A stretch of 64,000 bases of DNA from Tenacibaculum sp. Lineage in GTDB: Bacteria; Bacteroidota; Bacteroidia; Flavobacteriales; Flavobacteriaceae. The DNA lies in assembly GCA_020629275.1 (NCBI GenBank), contig JAHDDQ010000009.1, positions 1-64,000 of the forward strand, written 5' to 3'. The notes beneath the pieces are model-generated. The model worked only from the letters and a program-made list of their open reading frames with translations. It was not told the origin of the DNA and ran no database searches. A program made the translations under genes and the position numbers. Below, in pieces: positions 27,828 through 37,700 of the stretch (the stretch's first letter is position 1; the number at the start of each line of letters is the position of its first letter).

Positions 27828-28817
27828 CTAAAGCTTTCTATTAACTACATAATCAATCATTTTTAATAATGAATCTTTATATTCAGAATCAGGATAATTA
27901 TTTAAAATACTGATTGCTTTATTTTTATAATCATGCATTTTCTCGGTAGTATATTCTATACCTCCACTCTGCTTCACAAAAGCGATAACTTCTTTAACTC
28001 GCTTTTTATTCTTATTGTGCTTTTTCACAGAATTAATAAGCCATTTTTTATCCTTCTTAGACGCATTATTAAGGCTATAAATAAGCGGAAGCGTCATTTT
28101 CTGTTCTTTGATATCTATTCCTGTTGGCTTACCTATTTTATCGTCAGTATAATCAAATAAATCGTCTTTTATTTGAAAAGCTATTCCTATATACTCTCCA
28201 AACTTTCGCATTTGCTGTATGGTTTCATTCTTAGCTCCTACTGAAGCTGCTCCAATACCACAACAAGCTGCTATTAAAGTAGCTGTTTTCTGACGAATAA
28301 TTTCAAAGTAAATATCTTCTGTAATATCTAATTTTCTAGCTTTCTCAATCTGCAAAAGTTCTCCTTCACTCATCTCTCTCACTGCTATGGATATCAGTTT
28401 CAACAAGTCAAAATCCTCATTATCAATAGAGAGTAAAAGTCCTTTTGATAATAAAAAATCTCCTACTAAAACAGCTATTTTATTTTTCCATAACGCATTA
28501 ATTGAAAAGAATCCCCTCCTTCTATTACTATCATCTACGACATCATCGTGTACTAACGTTGCTGTGTGAATTAATTCTACAATTGAGGCTCCTCTATATG
28601 TTCGTTCATCGAAGCCTCCTTTGGAAACCATTTTAGCCACCAAGAAAACAAACATTGGTCGCATTTGTTTTCCTTTTCTTCTGACTATATAATACGTTAT
28701 TCTGTTGAGCAATGGTATTTTGGACAACATTGAATCTTTAAACTTAGATTCAAATAGTTCCATTTCTTTTGCTATAGGAAGTTTTATTTCTTCAACTGGT
28801 TTCATTTCTGCATTCAT
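27828..28817 (-). CDS. Polyprenyl (trans-isoprenyl) diphosphate synthase
   Basis: The 329-residue enzyme extends allylic diphosphates with IPP. It has the first aspartate-rich motif HDDVVDDS (Asp91/92 and Asp95/96, DDxxD), the second QIKDDLFDYTDD, and RGKQMRPMFVFL for IPP binding. Residues before the first motif are Ala/Ser-poor, and small residues suggest a long product (octaprenyl/heptaprenyl for menaquinone), but chain length cannot be read with certainty. It is the last gene of a minus-strand run rlmN, GGR-type flavoprotein, membrane protein, synthase, all with short gaps. Confidence 0.93.
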   Translation of the reverse strand: MNAEMKPVEEIKLPIAKEMELFESKFKDSMLSKIPLLNRITYYIVRRKGKQMRPMFVFLVAKMVSKGGFDERTYRGASIVELIHTATLVHDDVVDDSNRRRGFFSINALWKNKIAVLVGDFLLSKGLLLSIDNEDFDLLKLISIAVREMSEGELLQIEKARKLDITEDIYFEIIRQKTATLIAACCGIGAASVGAKNETIQQMRKFGEYIGIAFQIKDDLFDYTDDKIGKPTGIDIKEQKMTLPLIYSLNNASKKDKKWLINSVKKHNKNKKRVKEVIAFVKQSGGIEYTTEKMHDYKNKAISILNNYPDSEYKDSLLKMIDYVVNRKL

Positions 28818-28845
28818 TTCTCAATGCGCATCAAAAATAAAGAAA

Positions 28846-29595
28846 TTAATTAAGACTGATTGCCCTTATCTTTTTAAACCTTTCCCATATTTTTTTATTA
28901 CGCCTCTTATATATAGACATAGTTCCTCTATCCAATCCATAATAAAACAAACAAATTCCTGAAGGTGGATTGCCACTAGGAAGAATTTCAAAAGTGTCAA
29001 AAGCTATTTTTGGCCATACCCAACAACCAAATGAAGTTCCAATTATTTCTACGTATCCAACAACAGCAAACATTGTTAAATAAAACAGTTTCTCTTTAGG
29101 GTATTTTCGTAACAACAGAAAGACTAATAAAGTCATTACAAAACCAAAAATATCATTTGTAAATATTAAAAGTACAACAGCATATATTACTATGGAAATC
29201 GTTAAAAAAAGTTCTATATTTTTATGAGATACTCTTACTTTAGGTTTTCTTGAAAAGTTATAAACCGCTAAGAAAACTAAGGCATGTCCGAAAGGAATAT
29301 AATGAGGAATATTGTTCAATCTGTATGAATACATATTTAATCCTAGAGAAAAAATATACTCTCCCACAATACCAATAATTAATGCGTATATCAATTGTTG
29401 CCTAATTCTTGATGTTCCTCTATAATAAAAAAACATAAAAACAATAATTACTAGTGTATTGTTTACCCATTGAGAATGTTCAAAGTAATTTTCAGCAAAA
29501 AAAACACTATCAAATAAGGGGCCTAAGAAAAGAAGGATCAAAATCCAACTTAATGATTGAATTATTTGACCGCCGAGTGTATTTGAAAAGCTCAT
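28846..29595 (-). CDS. Multi-pass membrane protein in an isoprenoid gene cluster, unknown function
   Basis: The 249-residue protein has about seven membrane helices spread over residues 12-190, then GTSFGCWVWPKIAFDTFEILPSGNPPSGICLFYYGLD and a short basic tail. The conserved-looking polar segment in the C-terminal half, with GCWVWP and PSGNPPSG, could be an active site. I do not recognise the family. Its place between a geranylgeranyl-reductase-type flavoprotein (24 bases upstream) and a polyprenyl synthase (28 bases downstream) suggests an isoprenoid, carotenoid or quinone step in the inner membrane. Confidence 0.7.
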   Translation of the reverse strand: MSFSNTLGGQIIQSLSWILILLFLGPLFDSVFFAENYFEHSQWVNNTLVIIVFMFFYYRGTSRIRQQLIYALIIGIVGEYIFSLGLNMYSYRLNNIPHYIPFGHALVFLAVYNFSRKPKVRVSHKNIELFLTISIVIYAVVLLIFTNDIFGFVMTLLVFLLLRKYPKEKLFYLTMFAVVGYVEIIGTSFGCWVWPKIAFDTFEILPSGNPPSGICLFYYGLDRGTMSIYKRRNKKIWERFKKIRAISLN

Positions 29596-29619
29596 TTATA
29601 TCTTATTTGATCATAAAAA

Positions 29620-30822
29620 CTAACTTAGTTTAACTCTGTTCCATAAAAAAGACAAAACTCGTCTAAACATTTTATTAAATTTAAATTCAAATAAAATATT
29701 GATCAACTGATCAATATCAACTAGATCACGATACTTCTTAATTCTGTTATCAATTTTATCATCTGGGTATTTATGATACATTGTTTCTGTTAAATAATAA
29801 CAAAGTCTCCAAGTAAACAGATACTTTTTTCTCCACTTTTTTCGATACTTACTAAAAGTATTTTCTCCTTTCGTTATGTATCCTATGATATGCTCAGTCA
29901 CATCATCTGCACTTCGTAGTGCGTATCGTATACCTTCGCCTCCTAATGGGTTAATCGACGATATTGAATCTCCAATTGCTACTATATTTTTTTTATAGAA
30001 AGACTCCGACATATTTTTTGTACTCCGAACCGTTCCTCCATGAACATCTATAACCTCAGCATCTCCAGCCTTCATATAATCGGCTATAATGCGTTCGGTT
30101 ATTTGCTTTAATGATTCTGAACCTTTCTTCAAACCTTTAGAAAGCATTTTCGCAGTTCCTACTTTTAGAACATTGTTATCCATAGGAAATATCCAAGAAT
30201 ATCCCTTATAACACCATTTATCACCTAGAAAAAAGAATAAATCATCTTTAAACCTGTCGTATACCTGATCATTAACTTTAATCATATATTCAACACCAGC
30301 ACTTATTTCCATTTCTGGCTGGTCAGCAATAGTATCGTAGATTACTTTTCTAGCTGATCCTGTAGCATCGACTAATAACTTAGCTTTAATCGCTAATTTT
30401 TTCTTTTCTTTTTTTGATTCTAAATGTGCTATTATTTTATCATCATCGGTATATTCTTTTGATATGTGAGAGTATCCCATTAAAACATCTCCTCCATTTG
30501 CTACACATTCGTCTGCTAAAAATTGCCTAAACTTGGCAAAATCTAACACAACTCCTTTATTTTCTTTTGAAGTCCATCTTGAAATTTCATTAGAACTTTG
30601 TAGCGTGAAATTTTTCCAATACCGTCCCACTACATGTTCAGGTAAATCAAATTCCTCAAACCCTTGCAATGACATTCCTGCACTTGAGAAATCATTATCG
30701 TAAAAAGAAGCGAAACGCTCTACTAACAAAACACTAAGTCCAGCTTTAGCTATGTTTCTAGCGCATTGACCTCCGCCTGGTCCTGCTCCTACGACTATGA
30801 CGTCATATTCCTCTTTTATCAT
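29620..30822 (-). CDS. FAD-dependent oxidoreductase of the geranylgeranyl reductase family
   Basis: The 400-residue flavoprotein has an N-terminal dinucleotide site (YDVIVVGAGPGGGQCARNIAKAG, glycines 12/14/16-18), the mid-region LLVDATGSARKVIYD and the FAD-binding SSINPLGGEGIRYALRSADDV. These motifs define the GGR/lycopene-cyclase-like group. It may reduce double bonds of an isoprenoid chain (menaquinone, phytol-type lipid) or act in carotenoid chemistry. It starts two bases after the rlmN stop and is followed by a membrane protein and a polyprenyl synthase. Confidence 0.82.
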   Translation of the reverse strand: MIKEEYDVIVVGAGPGGGQCARNIAKAGLSVLLVERFASFYDNDFSSAGMSLQGFEEFDLPEHVVGRYWKNFTLQSSNEISRWTSKENKGVVLDFAKFRQFLADECVANGGDVLMGYSHISKEYTDDDKIIAHLESKKEKKKLAIKAKLLVDATGSARKVIYDTIADQPEMEISAGVEYMIKVNDQVYDRFKDDLFFFLGDKWCYKGYSWIFPMDNNVLKVGTAKMLSKGLKKGSESLKQITERIIADYMKAGDAEVIDVHGGTVRSTKNMSESFYKKNIVAIGDSISSINPLGGEGIRYALRSADDVTEHIIGYITKGENTFSKYRKKWRKKYLFTWRLCYYLTETMYHKYPDDKIDNRIKKYRDLVDIDQLINILFEFKFNKMFRRVLSFLWNRVKLS

Positions 30823-30824
30823 TC

Positions 30825-31865
30825 TTATGATTTATTTGCTAATTGACCACAAGCGGCATCTATATCTTTTCCTCTCGAGCGACGAACATTTACAACAATA
30901 TCATGCATTTCTAAGTTTGATATGTAATTGTTTAATGCTCTTTGTGAAGCTTGCTGAAATTCACCATCATCAATCGGGTTATATTCTATTAAATTAACCT
31001 TTGCTGGAACATATTTACAAAATTCAACCAATGCATCTATATCTTCCTTGCGATCGTTGATACCTTCCCAAACTACATATTCATAGGTTATGGTACGTTT
31101 TGTTTTTTCATACCAATACTCTAAAGACTCTCTTAAATCTGCAAGTGGGAAATTTGTATTAAAAGGCATTATTGAAGTTCTTACTTCGTCTATGGCCGAG
31201 TGTAATGAAACCGCTAAATTGAATTTAACTTCGTCATCAGCCATTTTTTTTATCATTTTTGGAACACCTGAAGTCGATAATGTTATTCTTTTAGATGACA
31301 TTCCTAATCCTTCTGGCGATGTAATTTTGTCAATGGCTTTTATAACATTGTTATAATTCATCAAGGGCTCTCCCATTCCCATAAATACAATATTTGTTAA
31401 TTTATGATTATGGTATATCCTACTTTGTTTGTCTATAGCCACAACTTGATCGTAAATTTCGTCTGGATTCAAGTTTCGCATTCGTTTTAATCGTGCTGTT
31501 GCGCAAAATTTACAATCTAAACTACATCCCACTTGACTTGACACACATGCTGTAGTTCTTTTATCCGTCGGAATAAGTACTGATTCAACAATTAATCCGT
31601 CGTGAAGTTTTATCGCATTTTTAATCGTGCCATCTTTACTTCTCTGCATCGTATCAACCTCTATATGGTTAATTACAAAGTTTGCATCTAACATTTCGCG
31701 AGTTTGCTTAGATATGTTTGTCATGTCTTCAAAAGTATATGCTGCTTTACTCCAAAGCCATTCGTATACTTGATTACCACGAAACGCCTTATCGCCATTT
31801 TCAACAAAGAAATTTCTTAACTGTTCCTTAGTTAATGCTCGTATGTCTTTTTTCTGAGATTTCAT
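30825..31865 (-). CDS. rlmN: 23S rRNA (adenine-2503-C2)-methyltransferase RlmN
   Basis: This radical-SAM enzyme methylates C2 of A2503 in 23S rRNA and A37 of some tRNAs. It has the cluster motif GCSLDCKFCATAR (CxxxCxxC) and the conserved C-terminal cysteine in RGKDIDAACGQLA. I chose the ATG at 31865 (MKSQKKDIRALTKEQLRNFF). The upstream ATG at 31889 would place eight residues across a good promoter (31871-31899). From 31865 the protein has 346 residues, normal for the family. It leads the isoprenoid-type operon. Confidence 0.96.
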   Translation of the reverse strand: MKSQKKDIRALTKEQLRNFFVENGDKAFRGNQVYEWLWSKAAYTFEDMTNISKQTREMLDANFVINHIEVDTMQRSKDGTIKNAIKLHDGLIVESVLIPTDKRTTACVSSQVGCSLDCKFCATARLKRMRNLNPDEIYDQVVAIDKQSRIYHNHKLTNIVFMGMGEPLMNYNNVIKAIDKITSPEGLGMSSKRITLSTSGVPKMIKKMADDEVKFNLAVSLHSAIDEVRTSIMPFNTNFPLADLRESLEYWYEKTKRTITYEYVVWEGINDRKEDIDALVEFCKYVPAKVNLIEYNPIDDGEFQQASQRALNNYISNLEMHDIVVNVRRSRGKDIDAACGQLANKS

Positions 31866-31870
31866 CGATA

Positions 31871-31899
31871 CAAAAATACGGTATTGCATATAAATTCAA
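31871..31899 (-). promoter_or_regulatory. Promoter of rlmN (TTG, 18-base spacer, TATTTTTG)
   Basis: On the minus strand TTG (31899-31897) and TATTTTTG (31878-31871) match the Bacteroidota -33/-7 consensus. The expected transcription start, about five bases past the box, falls at or next to the ATG at 31865. The mRNA would be leaderless or nearly so. Confidence 0.6.
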
Positions 31900-32068
31900 C
31901 TATTTCCATTAAGATTTACTAACCATTGTTTTAGAAGATTCTATTACATCCGTAACAGTATTTATAGCTTTCATGAATCTAATTGACTCTTTTAAGGTTT
32001 CTACTCAAGTGTTAGCGTTTAAATTTTCTAATTTAATATCCTAGATTATAAACCATTAACAACATATT

Positions 32069-32278
32069 ATGCCTAAAGTAAAAAAGAGTGATTTGCAAGA
32101 TTATGTAATTTCTAAGGGAGGTAGTTTAGTACAACTTACTAATGGAAATTATAATATACGAAAAGGAGAGAAATCTGCTAATATTGGAAAGCCTGATAGT
32201 AGTAATAAATGGAATGCAGCTCAGTTAACTAGAGCGTGGGGCATAGCAACTGATATTCCGAAACCTGATTGGGTGTAA
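32069..32278 (+). CDS. Small hypothetical protein (69 residues)
   Basis: The protein is basic, soluble and compact, with no signal peptide. It begins PKVKKSDLQDYVISKGGSLVQL and has a beta-hairpin-like middle (TNGNYNIRKGEKSANIGKP) and a Trp-rich end (NKWNAAQLTRAWGIATDIPKPDW). I do not recognise a family. The gene stands alone on the plus strand between rlmN and queA, ends at a bidirectional terminator and looks like real coding sequence in composition. A nucleic-acid-binding role is conceivable but unsupported. Confidence 0.6.
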   Translation: MPKVKKSDLQDYVISKGGSLVQLTNGNYNIRKGEKSANIGKPDSSNKWNAAQLTRAWGIATDIPKPDWV

Positions 32279-32282
32279 TTAA

Positions 32283-32311
32283 AAAGTCCTGCTTTGTTAA
32301 GCAGGACTTTT
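32283..32311. terminator. Bidirectional terminator between the 69-residue gene and queA
   Basis: Perfect 11-base arms, AAAGTCCTGCT (32283-32293) and AGCAGGACTTT (32300-32310), enclose a six-base loop. T runs on both strands make it usable for the plus-strand small gene and the minus-strand queA. Confidence 0.9.
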
Positions 32312-32318
32312 ATAATTT

Positions 32319-33368
32319 TTATATAATAAGCATCGCATCACCGTACGAGTAAAATTTATATTTCTCTTTTACTGCTTCTTCGTATGCTTCCATTACAAAA
32401 TCGTATCCTGCAAAAGCTGCTACCATCATCAATAACGTCGATTTTGGCGTATGAAAATTAGTAATCATACTATTTGCTATACTAAAATCGTATGGAGGAA
32501 AAACAAACTTGTTAGTCCATCCTGTGTATGCATTTAATCGTTGATCGGCAGAAACTGATGATTCTACAGTACGCATTACTGTAGTTCCAACAGCACATAT
32601 TCTACGTTTAGTTTCTAGCGCATTGTTAACCATCGTACATGCTTCTTCTGGAATGATAATTTGTTCCGAATCCATTTTATGCTTAGATAAATCCTCAACC
32701 TCTACAGGATTAAATGTACCTAAACCTACATGCAATGTCATCTCAGCGAAATCAATTCCTTTAATTTCTAGCCTTTTCATTAAATGCTTAGAGAAATGTA
32801 AACCTGCAGTTGGTGCAGCTACAGCTCCTTCATTTTTAGCAAAAATAGTCTGATAGCGTTGTTCATCTTCTGGCTCAACGTCTCTCTTTATATACTTTGG
32901 TAATGGTGTCTCACCTAACTCTAGTAGTTTCTTTCTGAATTCTTCATAAGATCCATCATATAAGAAACGTAAGGTTCTACCTCTTGAGGTTGTATTATCT
33001 ATAACCTCAGCAACAAGGCTTTCATCATTTCCAAAAAATAGTTTATTTCCTATTCTTATCTTACGAGCAGGATCTACTAATACATCCCATAATCTGTGCT
33101 CTGAATTCAATTCGCGTAATAAAAAAACTTCAATTCTAGCTCCTGTTTTTTCTTTATTACCATACATACGAGCTGGAAACACTTTCGTGTTATTTAGCAT
33201 CATCACATCACCCTCTTCAAAATAATTTATTAAATCTTTGAACTGTTTATGCTCTATAGTTTGTTCTTTACGATTTAAAACCATTAGACGAGCTTCATCT
33301 CTGTGTTCAGATGGATACTCTGCTAGTAATTCGCTTGGTAATTCGAAGTTAAATTGAGATAATTTCAT
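32319..33368 (-). CDS. queA: S-adenosylmethionine:tRNA ribosyltransferase-isomerase QueA
   Basis: The 349-residue enzyme makes epoxyqueuosine from preQ1 in tRNA, using SAM as ribosyl donor. It matches the family from the start ([33 protein letters not shown]) through [23 protein letters not shown] and the C-terminal [17 protein letters not shown]. The length is standard. A clear promoter lies at 33392-33423 and a terminator just after the stop. Confidence 0.97.
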   Translation of the reverse strand: MKLSQFNFELPSELLAEYPSEHRDEARLMVLNRKEQTIEHKQFKDLINYFEEGDVMMLNNTKVFPARMYGNKEKTGARIEVFLLRELNSEHRLWDVLVDPARKIRIGNKLFFGNDESLVAEVIDNTTSRGRTLRFLYDGSYEEFRKKLLELGETPLPKYIKRDVEPEDEQRYQTIFAKNEGAVAAPTAGLHFSKHLMKRLEIKGIDFAEMTLHVGLGTFNPVEVEDLSKHKMDSEQIIIPEEACTMVNNALETKRRICAVGTTVMRTVESSVSADQRLNAYTGWTNKFVFPPYDFSIANSMITNFHTPKSTLLMMVAAFAGYDFVMEAYEEAVKEKYKFYSYGDAMLII

Positions 33369-33391
33369 TGTAGAATATTTATTAACGGCGG

Positions 33392-33423
33392 CAAATATAC
33401 GATTTCGGCATAGGGGTTGTCAA
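33392..33423 (-). promoter_or_regulatory. Promoter of queA (TTGACAA, 21-base spacer, TATATTTG)
   Basis: On the minus strand TTG within TTGACAA (33423-33417) and TATATTTG (33399-33392) fit the Bacteroidota promoter model. They give a leader of about 20 bases before the ATG at 33368. Confidence 0.65.
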
Positions 33424-33435
33424 GCATTTAGCTTA

Positions 33436-34668
33436 TTATTTTACAACTTCTTGATGAATTCCTATGTGATTCATATCTTTCCAAAAGTTCTGATAGGATT
33501 TTGTAACTACCATAGCATCTTTAATTTGCAACGGAACTTTTAAAGCCAATGGAGCAAAAGCCATAGCCATTCTATGATCGTTGTAGGTTTCTATAACTAC
33601 ATCTTTATTAATATTTTCAGATTCTTTTAAATGTAAACTTTCATTAGTTATGGTAATGTTAGCTCCTAGTTTTGTTAACTCTTCTTTTAATGCTTCTAGC
33701 CTATCTGTCTCTTTAATTTTCAATGTATGTAAACCGTGTAGATCACAAGGCACACCTAGTGCAAAACAAGTTACTGCTATTGTTTGCGCGATATCTGGAG
33801 CTTTTATTAAATTCAAGTCTAGCGGCTTTTTATTTGTTGTTGTCGTCTTCTCCAATAGTATAGTAGTTCCGTTAAAAGTTGTTGATACTCCAAAATGATT
33901 GTATATTTTGGCTAAACAACTATCGCCTTGTAAACTTTCTTCTTTGTAAGCTGCTAACTGTATTTTAGAACCTACTTCACCTAGAGCTACTATTGAATAA
34001 AAATAAGAGGCTGAACTCCAGTCTGCTTCTACAGTAAGTGTTCTTTTATTGATATTTTTGATTGGAGCAATTTTTATTTTATTCTCCTGAAAAATAGTTT
34101 CTATTCCCAATTGATTTAGTAAACTTAATGTCATTTCAATATAAGGAATCGAAGTAATTTCTCCCAACAAACTCACTTTCAAACCTCTTTTTAGACTTGG
34201 TGCTATCAATAAAAGAGCTGATATGTATTGGCTACTTACATTTCCTTGAATAGTTATTTCATCTTTTATAAATTCTTTACCTGTAATTGATAAAGGAGGG
34301 TATCCTTCTTTATTTAAATACTTTATATCTGCTCCTAAGCTTTGTAGAGCTTCTACAAGTATAGCTATGGGTCTATTGTGCATTCTATCTGAGCCTTGCA
34401 ACACTTTAGTTACACCTACTTGGCTTGCGAAATATGCTGTTAAAAAGCGCATTGCTGTTCCTGCATGACCTATATCTACAATATCTGAATTTCCAGACAA
34501 AGCTTCTTGCATATGTACAGAATCGTCTGAACTTGATAGGTTGGCTATATTTATCTCAGGAAATAGTTTCTGTAGAATTAACAAGCGATTCGATTCACTT
34601 TTCGAACCAGAAATTGTTATTTCATGATTAAACTTCTCTTTTTTAGGAACTCTTAACAATAAATCCAT
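33436..34668 (-). CDS. aroA: 3-phosphoshikimate 1-carboxyvinyltransferase (EPSP synthase)
   Basis: The 410-residue protein catalyses the sixth shikimate step, joining PEP to shikimate-3-phosphate. Motifs are SGSKSESNRLLILQ near the N-terminus, GHAGTAMRFLTAYFA, GNVSSQYISALLLIAP, the KETDRLEALKEELTKLGA region and YNDHRMAMAFAPLAL. The N-terminal motif differs slightly from the usual GSKSxSNR spacing but remains functional in appearance. It is divergent from the BNR gene, 40 bases apart. queA lies downstream after its own promoter. Confidence 0.95.
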   Translation of the reverse strand: MDLLLRVPKKEKFNHEITISGSKSESNRLLILQKLFPEINIANLSSSDDSVHMQEALSGNSDIVDIGHAGTAMRFLTAYFASQVGVTKVLQGSDRMHNRPIAILVEALQSLGADIKYLNKEGYPPLSITGKEFIKDEITIQGNVSSQYISALLLIAPSLKRGLKVSLLGEITSIPYIEMTLSLLNQLGIETIFQENKIKIAPIKNINKRTLTVEADWSSASYFYSIVALGEVGSKIQLAAYKEESLQGDSCLAKIYNHFGVSTTFNGTTILLEKTTTTNKKPLDLNLIKAPDIAQTIAVTCFALGVPCDLHGLHTLKIKETDRLEALKEELTKLGANITITNESLHLKESENINKDVVIETYNDHRMAMAFAPLALKVPLQIKDAMVVTKSYQNFWKDMNHIGIHQEVVK

Positions 34669-34708
34669 TTACAAAACTTTATATTTAGCTTTCCAAACAA
34701 CTAACCAA

Positions 34709-37700
34709 ATGAAGAAACTATTTTTTATAGGAGTTTGTATGCTACTTTTCACAAACTTCAAAGTTAACGCTCAAAAAAACAACAACCAATTTTCTAAAGA
34801 TTATTTTAATGCTACTAAATGGAGAAATATAGGTCCGTTTAGAGGTGGAAGAAGTTGTGCTGTTACAGGCGTATCCAAAAAACCTAATTTGTTTTACATG
34901 GGATCTACCGGTGGTGGTATATGGAAAACTAATGATGCCGGTAATACCTGGAAAAATATTTCTGATGGTTTTTTTGGAGGATCTGTGGGATCTATAGCTG
35001 TAAGTGAATGGGATAATAATGTCATTTATGCTGGTATGGGAGAAAAAACTATTAGAGGTAATGTATCTTCTGGAGATGGCGTATGGAAATCTTTAGATGC
35101 AGGAAAGACATGGAAGAAAATGGGATTAACTAATTCTCGTCATATTCCAAGGATTAGAATTCATCCAAAGAATCCTGATATCGTGTATGCTGCAGTTTTA
35201 GGAGATATTTATAAATCAACAACAGATCGAGGCGTTTACAAGTCGATAGATGGTGGAAACACATGGAAAAAAGTACTGTATAGCAATAAGGATGCTGGTG
35301 CTATTGATTTATTAATTGATCCAAACAATCCAAGAATTTTATATGCTACTACTTGGAATGTTCGTAGAACTCCGTACAGTCTATCTAGTGGTGGAGACGG
35401 TTCTGGTATTTGGAAAAGTACTGATAATGGTGAAACTTGGAAAAATATTTCTGCTAATGACGGCTTGCCTAAAGGCGTATGGGGAATATCAGGAGTTACT
35501 GTATCTCCTGTCAATTCTGATATTGTTTGGGCACTCATTGAAAATAAAAATGGAGGTGTTTACAAATCAACAAATGGAGGAAAAACATGGAAACTTATAA
35601 ATAAAGAGCAAAAATTACGTCAACGTGCTTGGTATTACACACGTTTATATGCAGATACGAAAGATGAAGATATTTTGTATGTATTAAATGTTCGATATCA
35701 TAAGTCTACCGATGGTGGTAAAACCTATAAAACGTACAACGCTCCTCATGGTGATCATCATGACTTATGGATTGCTCCTGAAGATAATCAACGAATGATT
35801 ATTGGCGATGATGGAGGTGCTCAAATTTCTTTTGATGCAGGCGAAAATTGGTCTACTTATTTAAACCAACCAACTTCTCAGTTTTATCGTGTTACTACAG
35901 ATAATCATTTTCCTTACAGAATTTATGCTGCACAGCAGGATAACTCAACATTAAGAATTTCCCATAGAACAGACGGTAGATTTATAACAGATAAAGATTG
36001 GGAAAGCTCTGCAGGTGGCGAAAGCGGTCATATTGCTGTTGATCCATCAAATAATGATATTGTATATGGAGGAAGTTACGGTGGCTTATTGACTCGAAAA
36101 AATCATAAAACTGGAGAAACTAGAGCTATCAATATTTGGCCAGACGATCCAATGGGACACGGTGCAGAAGATTTCAAATACCGTTTCCAATGGAATTTCC
36201 CTGTTTTATTTTCACCAAATAATTCCAAGAAACTATATGCTGCTTCCAATCATTTACATGCAACAACCAATGAAGGACAATCATGGGAAATAATTAGTCC
36301 AGATTTAACAAGAAACGATCCTAAAACATTAGTTTCTTCTGGTGGCCCTATTACTAAAGACAATACTGGAGTAGAATATTACGGAACTATTTTTGCTGTT
36401 GCAGAAGTTCCTAACGAAGATGGTGTTATTTATACAGGATCTGACGATGGCTTGGTACACATTACTAAAAATGGTGGTAAAAACTGGGAGAATATAACTC
36501 CTAAAGGAATGCCAGAATGGATGATGATTAATTGTATTGAAATTAACCCGCATAAAAAGGGTGGAGCTTATGTTGTAGGTACAAAATATAAATCTGGTGA
36601 TTACAGACCATATATTTATGTTACAGAGAACTACGGTAAATCGTGGAAAAAAATAACAACAGGAATACAACAAGAAGACTTTACTAGAGCATTGAGAGCA
36701 GATCCTAAACGTAAGGGTTTATTATATGCTGGTACAGAAAGAGGTATGTATATTTCTTTTAATGACGGAAAGAGTTGGGACAAATTTCAGTTAAACCTAC
36801 CTATTGTTCCAATAACTGATTTAACGATTAAAGAAGACAATTTGATTGCTGCTACTCAAGGGCGTTCTTTGTGGATTATTGATGATCTAACTCCACTACA
36901 TCAATTGAATACAACTTTAACCAATAGTGATTTCTTTATTTACAAGCCAAAAGCAAGTTACAGAATGGGTGGTGGAAGAAATGCAACGTCAAGAAGAAAT
37001 GGAACAAACCATTATGGTGGTGTTGGTATTAATTACTATTTGAAAAATTACACTAAAAAAGATACTATTACTATCCGAATCTATGACAGTAATAAAACCT
37101 TAGTAAGTACACACAGTAATTATCCTGATAAAGAATTAAAAGAAGAGAAATTAAAGGTAAAAGAAGGTAATAATCAATTTTACTGGAATATGATGTATAA
37201 AGGTGCTGAACGAGTAAAAGGTATGATTTTATGGTGGGCTTCTCTTAGTGGGCCTATGGCATTACCTGGTGATTACACTGCAGAGCTATCTGTAAATGGA
37301 AAAGTAAAAAGTCAACCTTTCACTGTACTTAAAAAACCTAATTCTGAAGCTTCTGCTGCTGATTTAAAAGCACAGTTTGATTTTATAAATGGTATCAATA
37401 CCAAAATGACAGAAATACACAAGGCACTTAAAAATGTAAAAAAAGTTAAAGCACAAGTATCGAAACTAAAAGCTTCATTAAAAGATAAAAAAGCAAACAA
37501 ACCGCTTCTTGATTTTGCTACTAAATTAGTTAAAGATATGACTGTTATTGAAAATAATTTATATCAAACTAAAAGTAAGAGTAATCAAGATCCTCTGAAT
37601 TTTCCTATTAAACTGAACAATAAATTAGGTCATCTTAACTCTTTGTCAAGAATTGGAGATTTTAAACCTACCGATCAGGCAATTGCCTTTAAAAAAGAAG

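Noticed and set aside
31866-31889. ATG at 31889 as the rlmN start
   Set aside because: It lies upstream of or across a good -7 box, and the family start KSQKKDIRALTKEQL begins at 31865.
36329-36673. 114-residue frame opposite the BNR gene
   Set aside because: It is antisense to Asp-box repeats, and its composition follows the complementary codons.
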